This document shows positions 40,938 to 53,352 of a DNA stretch of 64,000 nucleotides, piece by piece. The notes under the pieces are model-generated. The model did no database searches and was not told the DNA's origin. It saw only the letters and a program-made list of their open reading frames with translations. How positions within the stretch are numbered: the stretch's first letter is position 1; each line of letters begins with the position of its first letter. The stretch is from Monilinia fructicola. Its lineage: Eukaryota; Ascomycota; Leotiomycetes; Helotiales; Sclerotiniaceae. Location of the stretch: the NCBI GenBank assembly GCA_008692225.1, contig VICG01000014.1, positions 1,923,001 to 1,987,000 of the forward strand, given 5' to 3'. Both the position numbers and the translations under genes were made by a program.

Positions 40938-42717
40938 AGGGGGTATAAGTGGTGTTGATGTGGATAATATCTTTTTTCTTGGTGTTTAACTATATCCTTG
41001 GATTCTACAGCAAGGCGCTGAGAGCTTTCTGCCTCGGAGTAAAAAATGAGAATACGGCTTTTGATGACTCGAGAGTATTGAGTAGGACAAGACCGCAGAT
41101 ATTGAAGCTTCATAATTGTTTGTGTTTTAGACTCTAACCTTTTATTCAATGATGCCATTCAATTTTTTTTCTTTCGTCCAAATTTCTTATTTCAGATGCA
41201 CTAGTACCTTGAGCTGCCTGTTAAAATTTTCCCGCAGAAACCACCACGGCCCACCAAATCAGCTGGGACAAATAAAGGAAGCAAGCGGCTTTGACATCAA
41301 AGCAGAATATACTCTCCAAATAAGTACCTCAAATGTCACATCTCGATATCCCTTTATCTATCAAATGTACCCCCGGTGCCCCCCCCCCAAATCTCATATC
41401 TCACAAACCCGCAAATGCAATCACCATCCAAACCACGATGCGGAAATCCCCATACTAACAACTCATCCTATATTCTTTTTTTCTTTTCCTTTCCTTTCCT
41501 TCCCTTTCCTTCTTTTGTATCATACCACGGTACCAAAAATCACCCTACCGACAACTATAAGTATAAAATCCCAAACAAACTTTAAGGCCCGTGGCCGATT
41601 TTAGAATTTCTTATTGCTGAATCTGAATTTGGCACTCTGACCGGCACTCTGACTGGCATTGGCACTGGCACTGGCACTGGCACTGGCACTGGCACTGGCA
41701 GATTGGTATTTAAATTGTGTTTTGTTGTGTTGTGGATGGAGCATGTGTGGTTATTGTTACTGTTATGATCATGATGATTTTCGTCGTTATGGTTGGGATG
41801 TTGTAGATGTGTCATGTTCTTCTATCCTTCTATCCTTCTATTGTGAAATCATATATCCATCCTGCAGAACTATCTATACCTGTAGCCTTCGCCTCCGTGA
41901 TTCCATCTCCACACCCTTCACTCCGCCTCTATCCCCTACACCCACGCTAAGCGCAAAACAAAACAAAACAAAACAGCGCAAAGAATTGAAATGACACCCA
42001 ACCTCTCACCTCGCCCATTTGCCTCGCATCCCAACCAATACCAAGAACCAAAAACCCAAAACCCCGAAAAATTTCCCATAATTTTATATTCTCCCAACTT
42101 CCAACCTAGGACTCACTCCCTCCTCCGCCTCCTCCACGTCTTTCTCTCCACTCCATTGACCCCAAACTTCTCACCATATCTTCACTGCACGACAAAGATA
42201 AATAGCAATACCCCTCAACCCCCTCACCCCCTTCCTCTCACCCCATAAATAACTCATTTGCGAAACAAAACAGCCATAGTCATTATCGTAGTTATACTCA
42301 TAGTCATACTCGTAACCACAGCGTTCAATGTTTCGTTCATATCCTATCCTATCCTATCCCTATGTCCTATATCCAACGCTACATCATTACATGCCTCCTC
42401 ACCTTTCCTCAAAGCCCATCACTATAACGAGTATTCCTCGCTGCAAAATATATTGATTGAGTTCATTGATCCAAAACTTATATGTACTATTATGGTATCT
42501 CTTTATTTCCACGTGGTATCTTCGTCATACAACTAAGTCACTTATACTGATATACCAGGTCAATGATGCCGGACTGATTCAAGAACATCCCACGACCAAA
42601 CGCCAAATCCCAGTCCCTTCTTAAACCCAGAAAGATCCTAATATTTTGAATTCAACATCCGAACCAGCATTCCGGTTCATGTTAAGAGTCAACCCCATAG
42701 CCCTTCAAACTTTCGTG
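40938..42717. other. Convergent intergenic region, nothing recognised
   Basis: About 1.8 kb between the RTA1 and bHLH stop codons. It holds a CCCCCCCC run (41386-41393), TTTCCTTTCC runs, a GGCACT hexamer array and pyrimidine-rich tracts. No gene found. Confidence 0.55.
41657..41702 (+). repeat. GGCACT hexamer array
   Basis: Seven GGCACT units in tandem, with two further GGCACTCTGACT copies just upstream. Confidence 0.85.
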
Positions 42718-44352
42718 TCATCTCCCTTTCGCTGCGTCAATCCTTTGCCGTAGGGCCTCATTCCCTTGCATTAATTCCTCCAACCAATCTGCCGTCATCA
42801 CCAAAATCGTACTCTTGCTAAATCCCCCACCCCTCAATCCAGGGACCAATTCCCCCAAATCTTCAAATCCTTCCCGAATCAACGTTCGTCGTTTTTGCTC
42901 ACTCTTGATATGATTTTCTCTCTTTTGATCTTCCGTCAGATTCTCCCTTGTAGATTTCGCTGTGGTCGAAGTAGATTTGCGTCGCTTGTGCCCTCCTTCC
43001 GATGGTCCAGGTGAACCAGCACTAATTTTCACAACCGATTTTCGTTTCTTTCTTCCGTCAACTTTTCCTTGCGATTCCTCGTCATCTTCCCCATCTTCCG
43101 CAGAACCAAATTTACTCTTTCGTCGTTTCTTCGGTGGCTCTTGATCTTCTTCCTTGACAATTCCGGGACTTGGTCTTCGTTGTAAAGGTATATTATTCCT
43201 GTGTATCGTTGGACTATTTGGTCTGGTATTCTCCGCACTACTTTCAGCCCCTAAAGCTGCGCCAATAAATTCATCCAGTGCCTGTAGTCTTTTGATTTCC
43301 GCTTCCTCAATTTTTGCGGCGTTTGGTGGAGGAACGAATCCTTGGGATGATCCAAATCCGGCATCAGAGCCCCATCTGATATCAACTTTTTGAGGAACAG
43401 GTTTAGGCCTTCTCATCAAATCCGGTCCTGCATGATTCGGTCCAAACATCATTTCGGTATATAACGTATCGCGCATAAATGCATCTCGAGGTCTATCGAG
43501 TCCTGATATGGTAGTAGGGTAATGTGAGATGGATTGTGGTCTGACATGATTGGAGAGTTGCGATGGTAAACCATGATTTCCAAATAATGTTTCGCTACTT
43601 ATACTATGCGATCGCGCGTTTCGAACTATTTTGTAAGACCGTCGCGGCTGCTAAAACATCTGCGGAAGTAGTTGAAGGTGGCAGAGAGGTTTGTGATAAT
43701 GGAGGATGTAATCCATTATTGCTTTCGCCAAAATTCATACTCGAGGGTTCATTAGAAAGTTGAGGTTGTTGGCCAAAAGTAACCCTCGTTCCCATGAAGG
43801 TTGGTGGTAACTCTTCCCATCCATTGAGTTCACCAGCACCACCAGCACCACCATTTCCTCCATCTTGTGCATTTGAAAAGAAGTCGTAATTAAAATGATC
43901 GGAGCTCACACCATCAAAAAAGCTATCGAGAAGGTTGGATTCGCTATCATCGAGTAATGGAGGACCTGGTGCTGGAGCTGTAGGTGAGGGGAAAGGAAAT
44001 GTGGAGTTTGAATCGAATGCATCTAATACGTCGTTGATATTAGTATGGTTTATATATGAGATATGTATGATTGTTGATTATACTCCAATACCATATTGAC
44101 CGATAGAAATAGAATCGAAATAGGAATCGAAATAGGAATCGAAATAGGAATCGAAATAGGAATCGAAATAGAAATCGAAATAGAAATCGAAATAGAAACA
44201 GAAACAGAAATAGGAATAGGAATAGGAATAGGAATAGGAATAGGAATAGGAATAGAAATCAAAACATAAAATATATAATACTTACAGCCAAATGGCATAT
44301 CAAGCTTTGGTGGTTTCGATGAACCCATACTTAGACGTTGAATTGCAAGCAT
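42718..44352 (-). CDS. bHLH transcription factor, one frame break
   Basis: Fungal basic helix-loop-helix regulator with the DNA-binding domain near the C-terminus. The basic part reads HIKSEQKRRTLIREGFEDL, with the E and RR residues that read E-boxes. Helix 2 is STILVMTADWLEELMQGNEAL, and a short leucine-zipper-like end follows. It resembles the Ino4-like fungal group, but the target pathway cannot be told. Two exons: 44352-44286 and 44022-42718. The intron of 263 nt (GTAAGT..TATTAG, branch TACTAAT) is packed with a hexamer repeat. Upstream of the domain are acidic, Pro-rich and Lys/Arg-rich (KKRRKSKF) low-complexity parts, the last probably nuclear targeting. The TTT run at 43619-43621 (AAA in the coding strand) must lose one base for the halves to join (N-S-S-N-A-R-S-H), giving about 456 aa. 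A second ATG at 44328 gives 448 aa. Confidence 0.85.
44106..44252 (-). repeat. GAAATAGGAATC-type hexamer array inside the bHLH intron
   Basis: More than twenty hexamer units of GAATCG/AAATAG/GAATAG type (plus-strand view) fill most of the intron of the bHLH gene and account for its unusual length. Confidence 0.88.
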
Positions 44353-44579
44353 GAGTGATGAGTGTTTGAGTGATAGATTGATGAATGATGATTGACGATG
44401 GATGATGGATGATGAATGATGGATGATGGATGATGAATGATGGATGAGTGAATATTTAGTGCGGTAATATAAAGTGAAAGAAATACAATACAAAGAAGAA
44501 TTATAGAAGAAGCTTTCGTTCAAAGACGAGGATCGAGGTCTGTTGAATTTTCCATTATATGTGAGAAGGGTATAAGTAA

Positions 44580-45560
44580 AGTATTAAAATTATATAGATG
44601 TGTGTGTATATATATATATATATTATATATGAATATATGTCCACGGGTATATATGAAATCTATTATTTGGTAATCAAGTTAGGTTGGCGTTATTTAAAGT
44701 AAATGAATAGATAACTATTAAAGATTTATAGAGAATTTTATACGATTTAATAATTTAAGGTTGATTTTTACTATAAGGAGCTTAGAGTTGAAAAATTAGT
44801 ATATAAATAATAATAATTATATTTATAGAATTTAATATTATTTTAATAATTATAATACTCCTTTTTTTAAATAAAGTAGAATATTAATATATTATATAAA
44901 TATATATAAAAGAATAATAAAGTTAATTATCTAAAAGCTTAATATATATTAATTATATTTACTAGATAGGTATTTACTTCCTCGAATATTTAAAGACTTT
45001 ATACGCGAGTATACTCTTCCTTAAAGGGTTAAAGGTTAATAATAAAAGATAGAGAGATATTCTTATTATATTTATATTATATTTATTATATTTATTATAT
45101 ATTTATTATATTTATTATATTTATTATATTTATTATATATATTTATTATATTTATTATATTTATTATATTTATTATTCTTATTATTCTTATTATTCTTAT
45201 TATTCTTATTATTCTTATTATTCTTATTATTCTTATTATTCTTATTATTCTTATTATTCTTATTATTCTTATTATTCTTATTATTCTTATTATTCTTATT
45301 ATTCTTATTATTCTTATTATTCTTATTATTCTTATTATTCTTATTATTCTTATTAAATTAGATTAATTAGTTTAATAAATAATAGATAAATAGATAAATA
45401 GATAGGTATTAAAGTATAAATCTATATTAGAAGTAATTAATCTTACCTTTAGGGCTAGCTAAAGTTGTCTAATAGTTGTCTAATAAGTATATATGTGGAT
45501 AAAACTAGAAAGAATAAGAAATAATATATAAGAAAGACTCGAAATTTACAAAATCAATAG
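44580..45560. other. AT-rich island with nonamer repeats
   Basis: A sharp shift to AT at about 44580-45560. It contains a TATATTTAT nonamer array (45063-45172) that turns directly into a CTTATTATT nonamer array (45176-45354). No coding capacity. It is probably a decayed insertion with repeat expansion; no inverted ends were found by eye. Confidence 0.65.
45063..45354 (+). repeat. Two abutting nonamer arrays
   Basis: About 11 units of ATATTTATT followed by about 20 near-perfect units of CTTATTATT. Confidence 0.92.
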
Positions 45561-46670
45561 ATCCGTCTATTAATCCTTTAAAATATGCAGATAGCTATCT
45601 TTCTTTGCCCTACTCGAGTAGTAGCAGGAGTAGTAATAAGAAAATGGATGCTTCGTCTATATTAGAAGATATTGGAGGCTCCCGAGGTCTACTCTACATC
45701 TCAATCCTAATTTCTAAAATACATACTCAAGTACGAGTACTCGAGTACATATATAATCACAGAATACAACACTCGATTCGAGAAGCTTAATGGAACAATC
45801 ACATGTCATTCAATCCCTTCCCCTCCAACCATCCACCATGCATCATCCACCCTTTTTTTCCGCGGCCATAAGCATCAGCCGTTTTACCTAGGCAAATTTC
45901 GATTATTGTCCGCTCACAATGCCTCACATACAGTACTGTACAGTCTAGTTCTAATCCTTGTTTACCATTAACTCTTTTCGGCAAAGGGTGTAGGAATGAT
46001 ACTATAGGGGGAGGGATGGATTGTGTATTACAATACTTGTACAGAGTACTGTAAGTAATTGTCCAAATTAATCTAAAATGTGTGTATTAATTCGTTGTTT
46101 AGTTCTTTTCGGTAAAGGACCATAGGGTTGAGCAGGTTAAGGAGGTTAAGGAGGTTGAGCTTATATATGAAGTACTTACTAGGTAGGTAGGGAGGTGGAA
46201 AAGTGTCCAGAGTAGAGGATATGAGCTGGGGACACTCAAGGGATTATTTGAAGAGCTAGGAATGTACTCGTATCGTGAGCATATGATAGATATAAGAAAG
46301 AAATAGACATAAGCTGGGGAAATCGAGGGGGAAAAGCCCAAGAGCTAATAATTAATATAAGATAGCTACTCCAATACTACCGTCTATCGTTAGTTCTACT
46401 AGGCCATCCTTATTATCAATGATGCTCGGTACCTATCTAGGTATCTAGGTAGTTCTAGGGAACTTCATCACACAGCAAATCACGTAGTTCTATCATTCTA
46501 CATACCGCATCCATCTATCTATCTACTGCAAGGTTACATCTACTGCGAGTTTCATATATCTCTGAAGATGCTGACGATTATGCTTTACCTTTTAATGTGC
46601 ATTACATTACACACACACACACACACACACACGCTTCATTCACCATACGTTGATGTATGTATATATATCC

Positions 46671-47686
46671 TTAAACTGTCATATCTATAGTAATCTGAAG
46701 ATCTTGTTGATTCAACCTGGAACTGAACACTCCTGCCTTATGTTCATAGAATAACATCAATGTACCTGCATCAATAACCCCTCCCTTGGCATCGTTGGGT
46801 GCAAACTGTTCCAAGTTATTACAATCATACCTCGATTTTAGCAACTTGATGATCTGCAATGATTGAATCCTGATCTTAACCTTACCACTTCCACTTCCAC
46901 TTCCACTTCCACTTCCACTTCCACTTCCACTTCCACTTCTACCCGGAAAAGAGAGTTCTAACTAGGTAGAAAAGAAATACGAATGAATTACCTACTAAGT
47001 ACTTGCTCAACCTTCTCAACCTTCTCAACCATTTTCAACGACTATCAACTACGAAGAATTCTATTCCAAGTTCGCTTTCGGATATTGAACCGACCCCGCA
47101 TCCCCTTTCCGATTTCGATACTTGTATCGACAGTAGAACTACCAATAATGCTTTCGGGTGCATGAAATTCATATATTTTCAAAGGTGGCGCATGTACGTA
47201 CTGTCTATATGTACAAGTATGTATGTATGTATTATTAGCTTCGGCATGAAAAAACTAAGTCAACATCTCCATCTATCAAGTTGCATTCTTCAATCCTACC
47301 CCCCGGAGAATCTGCAGTGGCACCAGCAAAACAAGCAAAGGAAGCAAAGGAGGCAAAATATCTCAACAACATCATATCACCACCACCTTCACCACCTTCA
47401 CCACTCTCACCACTCTCACCACGACTTAACGTGTTAAGCAGTCATTCATTCAAGCTTTTCGACAACCGTGCATGATCAATCCCTGAGCATATAGTTCTAA
47501 GGTTACTTCAAGCTTCCGTTTTAACTTCTTTCCTTGAATTCTCCAATTTTCTTGAACCTTGCGCCGAGGTTCAAACTTTGCGGCACCGGTGATTTTACTT
47601 TCTCCATCCTCCTCCGCATCTTCATCAATCAGGAATCCCGGGGTAAATACTCCAAACGGAGATACTTCACCTCTAATGGGTATCAT
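46671..47686 (-). CDS. Possible multi-exon unknown protein
   Basis: Three minus-strand frames with clear protein character line up. At 47686-47450 a frame begins with MIPIRGEVSPFGVFTPGF and has an acidic then basic middle. At about 47190-47045 is KIYEFHAPESIIGSS with RFNIRKRTWNRIL. At 46848-46671 is LLKSRYDCNNLEQF, then GVIDAGTLMLFYEHKAG, ending ITIDMTV. The last has an acceptor-like ATTGCAG just before it. I could not fix donor sites or phases with certainty, and I do not recognise the family. A CTTCCA array lies in the presumed last intron. Confidence 0.35.
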
Positions 47687-48133
47687 CCTACCATTAAAAC
47701 CTCACATTCAAGGTATTCAAGGTATGCATGATGTTCTCCTTACGTTTAGTTCGTTCTACTCGTATTATCATTACCGAGCCGGCTCATATAGTTCTACATT
47801 CAAGTGACACGACACGGCAGCAATGCAACACTGCAACACTGCAACGCTGCATGCAACGCTGCAACACGGCAGCAATGCAGTTCAAAGAATACCTTTATGA
47901 TACCCCTGGTAAATGCCTCTTTTTGACCAGTCATTGCAAGGCTAATCCTCAAGTTGTTTATTTTATTTTACGTTCCTTCATGGGGTGTATCTACTCCATT
48001 CATCATCTGATGAGACAACATCTTTGTTTGGGGATACTGCAGATCTAGTATCTACTCTGGTACCGAATAACGCTGATCTTGGACAGTTATATACATAGGT
48101 ACCTAGACATTTGATGTCCAAAATCTACTCTGC

Positions 48134-49898
48134 ATGATGCAAAAGTTACCATTGAGAAACGGTTCTCGGGATCAACCTTTGGATAAATTAATTCCCGTAA
48201 TATTACGACCATTATTTCGTGCTTATATTTTAGGTTATGCATCGAGTGCAGGACCAAGATTGTTAACTCTTCTTCTGCTTCATGTGAGTCGACGTCGAAA
48301 GAATATTGATCCAAGACCTGAAGATGAAGATTATTTCTGGGCTTCGTTCGTGGGAATTTTAAAAGGAGGATTGGAATTACAAAGATTTCCAACCTTTTGT
48401 GCTGCGTTGGTCGGAGGAAGTACTTTGTTACAGGCACGTGAAGTTATCATGGCAGGTGACGAGGATGCTGACCGTGGCTTTAGATCCCTTTACGAAAGGC
48501 TCTTGAGCGATTGTTTGGAAATCTATCCGTCATCACAAAGCTGAGGTATGTGGAATTTATTCCATGTCAAGGGGATACCATTGCGGGGATAAAATACTGA
48601 ATCTAGAATTCCATACTATGGGGTGGTTTCGCCAGCTCTTCCCATCTCCTATATATACACATGTTATTCCCAAGAGTCACCAAGAGTCATCATGATGAAT
48701 CCCCCTCTCTGACATAACCATTCCATAGAATCACTCGCTATCTCTCAACCTTCATATCAGCTTACTTCAGTCTCAAACTTCTCCAATCTCGTCCAAGTAA
48801 AACATTCACCGAAGAAGTTCCATACGAAACCAAAAATGGTGTTCAATTCAGACCAACCAGGTTTGCGGGAAGAACTTTGGATCTGACATTATTTACTTTT
48901 ACTCGAGCTTCTGATTATATAGTTGGAGAAATATGGACTAAACGCAAGATCCGAAGACAAAAATCTGGCAAATGGTCTAGGGTGAGATGTTTGAGCATCA
49001 ATTGATCACAATTGTATACTAATTCAGATAATAGTTAGACAGAACAATCTCGTCCCTTACAGATCCAATTATATTCGCTTCATCTTCTGCACTGATCATG
49101 TGGGCATTCATCTATATGCCTGCTCGTCTTCCACGAGCGTATAGTAAATGGATTAAATCCGCGGCTCAAGTAGACTCCCGTTTACTTAAAGCTCTCCGAT
49201 ACTGTCGCTACGGTGAGCTTAAATACGGTGTCGAGACAGGTCAAGCAAGTCTCTTAGGAGACATGTGTAAAGACTACGGTCTACCAGAAGCATACGGAGA
49301 TCCAACCGAATACATCCCATTCCCCTGCGAATTAGTTCACATGGGTTCAGGTCCCAACTGCGAATTCCACGCCCTCTCAAGATTCTACAAGTCGTTCCTC
49401 TGGTCAACCTCCATGTACCTACCCCTCAACCTAGCCCTCCTCCTCCGAAGCTCAAAACTCTCCAAACATACCCTCACCCGTGCCCTGAAATCATCCGCCC
49501 GTTCCTCTACTTTTCTCTCCACTTTCATCACCCTCTTCTACTACGGCATCTGCCTCACCCGTACCAAAATTGGCCCTCAACTCCTCGGCACCTCACCCCA
49601 TACCTGCCAGGCCATCGACTCAGGATACTGCATATCAACCGGCTGTTGGCTCTGTGGATGGAGCGTCCTGATCGAAAGCCCAAAACGAAGGGAGGAAATG
49701 GGTTTATTTGTCGCCCCAAGGGCTCTGGCAACATTATTACCCAGGAGATATAGGTGGGAGGATCAGTGGGTTGAGAGGACGATTTTTGCTTGGGCTGCTG
49801 CAGTTGTTTTTGTGGGAGTGGGTGAGGATAGGGATGCGGTTCGAGGGGTGTTGGGGAGGATTTTGCAGGATGTTTTGGGATCGGGGGCTTCGTTTTAA
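48134..49898 (+). CDS. TMEM135-like multipass membrane protein, one frame break
   Basis: Fungal relative of TMEM135/PMP52, a Tim17-like membrane protein connected with peroxisomes, mitochondria and fat metabolism in animals; the fungal role is open. Three exons: 48134-48545, 48729-48981 and 49035-49898. Expected product about 509 aa. The start reads KLPLRNGSRDQPLDKLI, then RAYILGYASSAGPRLLTLLL and RFPTFCAALVGGSTLLQ, which are family hallmarks. Later parts are LDLTLFTFTRASDYIVGE, ASSSALIMWAFIYMPARLP, and the Cys-rich domain with CKDYGLP, PFPCELVH and CEFHALSRFYKSF. Exon 1 must gain one base at the CCC run 48486-48488 to pass from GFRS to LRKALERLFG and meet the perfect donor GAG/GTATGT in the right phase. 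As written it stops at 48542-48544. Splice phases otherwise agree. Confidence 0.87.
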
Positions 49899-51400
49899 TA
49901 GGTTGGGTTTGTGTTGAGAGTGGAGGGAGGGATGGAAAACTGGGTGTATTAGTAGTCGGAGTGTGATTATCACTGCACGATTGTAGCAGTACCTGGATTT
50001 TAGCTCCTAGGTCTTAGGTATCTAATGCACACAGACCTTATCAGTCCGACGAGTCTCGCTATCCTCAAAGTTCATGGGGTGGATGTTGGACGTTGGATAT
50101 CAAGCATCAGAATATTTTACTTGGGAGAATATGAAAATCGGGGAGGGGCGAATCTGTATGGATGAGTTTCTATTCTATGACTTGAGTATGTGATGAGTAT
50201 GTGTGCAGGTGAGTTAAAAGTTAGAATGGGTTATACAAATCGTTTTGATCTTCTAGGTAGTTTATTGGCTCGGGGGTTTCTTGGCTTGGGGGTTACTAAA
50301 ATGGATAGGATGGGTAGGATTGGTTGGTTGGTTGGTTGGTAGCTGGGTATTCTTGTTCTCAATATGGACTAAGATGTATGTCTATGGCTGATAGATTGAT
50401 AGAATAAAATGCAGATCTGAGAAACTAAGTAAATAGGAATTATAAATTAAGGGAACAAATTGGATGATAGAAAGGTTTCAGATCTCTCAACTCTCAACTC
50501 TCGAACCCGAGAGCTCGTGCGCATGGTAGCTGTGATGTTGGACTAATTGAAGCAATTTTCTCTTTGGAATTATGGTTTTTCTTTGTGTTTGATGGGGCTG
50601 TTGTTGATGTTTTGGAGATTTGGTGTCAGGCGGTCGTGTTGAGTTGAGTTGCGGGAGGTTGGGGAACTTGGTAGGTGGTCTTTGAGTATGTGTTCATGTT
50701 TTTGTGTGGGAAAGGATTTAGATGTAGAAGTGATATGAAGATGTATTGGAACTGGAACTGCAACTGGATGCTATTATTGTTTGTGAATGTTTTGATGAAA
50801 GAGTTGAGGGGTTGGTATTCTTTAGAAAACATCTATTGGAGCTTGTGAACGTCATTCTCAACGATATTCTTTTGAGGAGAGGGTTGATGCCGAGTCCAAG
50901 AGCCAGTGTAGAAAGTATCATGAGATCCTAGGTTGGATTTATGGGAGATAATTCGATGCATCGTGATTGCTGAAATGGCCAGTGGGAATATAACCATTTT
51001 TCCGTGGTTCGGTGGTATAACCAGATAAAGAGTCGCTCTCTATAACTTGAGGATAAGTTCAACCTGATGAACTTTACGTTGGTGAATATCGTCAGCTTGA
51101 ATGACTGCAAGGGTTCGTGGTCTGTCACGCTTTCAGATGGACCTAATCTTCTTTTCTCCAGGAAATTTCATCATGTAGCCATTCATCTTCGGCTGTCTTT
51201 GGATTCTGAAACTTCGCACAGAAAATACAGGAAGCAAGGACTACTTCTTTCCTCCTTCATCTGCACAAATCATGACTTGAGCTCTTGAATAACTGAGAGT
51301 TATCAGCACAACAAGTAATACTCACATCATGTAGGACTTGAAAAACTATTCATCTCCACATCATTTCAACTCTGATAACGCCATCTGAATATTCTTCAAG

Positions 51401-51679
51401 GGCAGTTTCCACAACATCGATGGAACTAGTTCAGATACCATCCACTATCCTGGTGGAGGTCGCGCCATCAACCAGCTACGGGATAACATTAGCACAACCG
51501 TACAAGAAAACGATTGTGCTCCTGTCGTCCATCTATCCACTTGGTATCATTTGGCACTGGCAGAGTGTGCATGCTTCCCAACCTCAAAGAAAATATTTTG
51601 TTTTGTGGCGACCTTGAAGGTGTGCAGAAACCTGAATACAGTTTGTGCGCCTCAGGTTTGGAAGGTTGGTTGTGTTTGA
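51401..51679 (+). pseudogene. Orphan exon of an unknown, possibly secreted protein
   Basis: A 93-codon frame follows a good acceptor context (CTGATAAC branch, then TTCTTCAAG) and ends in TGA. It has strong protein character: HYPGGGRAINQLRDNI, then DCAPVVHLSTWYHLALAECAC, with seven cysteines in all. The upstream exon is not evident. Downstream, an acidic run of Glu/Asp/Pro codons (51762-51839) is open in another frame. I do not recognise the family with certainty. It is a broken gene or one with further frame errors. Confidence 0.3.
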
Positions 51680-52603
51680 GTAATGCTATGTGTGTGAAGA
51701 AGATTCTTTGGAAGTTGAGGGTCGACAACGTGGAAGGAAGAAAGATTGTAATGAGGAGGAGATTATGTGGATGAGGAAGAAGATAAGCCCGAAGAAGATG
51801 AGCCCGAAGGAGATGAGCCTGAAGAAGATGAGGACGGTTGATGTTCAGGACACACCATCTGGGAAGAGAAAAAGAAAGGATTTGAAGAAATGTTTCATGA
51901 TTCTCTCACAAATCCATCCCTATGATCAATTGTACCGAAAAGGTACATCCCAGGATTAGTATTTCCAACTTCATATTCTTTGGTATCAAGGAAACGGGAA
52001 GTCTACAGAAGCAATGTTAGGATATCCGAAGATTGATTGAACAACAAGACATAAACTGGTGCGGTTATTCTTCTCAACAATGTTATTGGGACATTGAGAG
52101 GAGGTAGACGGAAATTTGGGTACAATAGATTTTGGGAGAACGTCGGTTACTGATGTTGAATCCAGGCTAGGCCTCTCAGACATTGGCATTTCTTTCATTC
52201 TTTTTGAAATCAACATAAATGACAAAGCAATATCTGGTACTCAAGAATTTCGAGTATCAAAAAAAGCGATGTATATCAAGTTGAAATGATACTTGTTAAA
52301 ACTACGATTGATTGAGTTGTCATTGAGAAACCTGGAACCAGTAGACGCAAATCAGCAGACTCAAATTCAAGCATTCACTTGCAACGGGAGCACCGGTCAG
52401 TTCAATGATTATCATTATTCAGAGTAGATGTTAGAATTTTAGCTTCTCATCCTCTCAGGACAGTCCCTGTCTTGTGTTGAACTACGATTCATCGATTAGT
52501 CTTTTGAGGTTTGTGCGGTCACCGCGGTGGGAATGAGCTGGATGGAGATCAAATTGGCCAGATCTAGATTAGCCCTGGAGGTCATATTATATACTGTATT
52601 ATA

Positions 52604-53352
52604 ACCGAGCTCCCTGTATCATGCACGCCCCTGTATCTTACACGTTTGAACATTTTCGAAAATAAATAATTATAAACTAATTAATTATTAAAACGATCTG
52701 AGATATTATATATAATAATAAATTAAGATAAACAAATTATAATAATAGCTTTTTAAATATAAAATATTACATATTATTAAAATTAGTATTAATAAAATAA
52801 TTAAAAGATTTTATAAAATTATATTTTATTTTTAAGCGTTTTTATTATTTATAGTTTAATATTTATATTTTGAATTTTTTAAAAATATTATAATTTGATT
52901 TTTATATAAAATTTTAAACTAATATTTATATAAGTTTTATTCTATTATTAATTTATTATAATAAAGCTATTTTTAATAAGCTTTTCTTTAGATATTAATT
53001 TTTAATAGATTATATTTAATATAATCTTTAAATTTTTTATAAAATTTAAGTTTTCTCTAATTATTTAAAGTTTTATATTATTAAAAATTTATATTTTTTA
53101 AAATTTATAAAATATTATTTAATTTTATATAATAATTAGATGTACATTTTTGAAATTATAATTAGTATTTAAATAAATTTAATTTTAAAGATTTCTTTTT
53201 ATAATATAATTTAAAATTACTAAAAATATTTAGCATTTAAATTTTATATTATAATATTTATAAGTCTTTTATTAATTAATTTTATTTATTGATTTTGGAC
53301 TTTTTAAGAAACGTATAAGATATAGGGACGTGCATAATACAAGGAGCTCGGT
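52604..53352. mobile_element. RIP-decayed TIR transposon or MITE, TA target site
   Basis: The two ends are inverted repeats of about 46 bp beginning ACCGAGCTCC, and they match except at five sites. All five are C/T or G/A differences, as expected from RIP. TA dinucleotides flank both ends (52602-52603 and 53353-53354). The 749-bp body is extremely AT-rich with no open frame. TA duplication fits the Tc1/mariner superfamily, but no transposase remains. Confidence 0.85.

Larger units (their letters stand above)
44353..48133. other. Long intergenic region with AT island and a possible unknown gene
   Basis: About 3.8 kb. It starts with GATGGATGAT repeats in the bHLH promoter (44396-44450), then the AT island, then non-repetitive DNA with CA dinucleotides (46607-46630), CTTCCA hexamers (46887-46937) and GCAACACT-type repeats (47826-47880). 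A possible minus-strand gene at 46671-47686 is listed separately. Confidence 0.5.
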
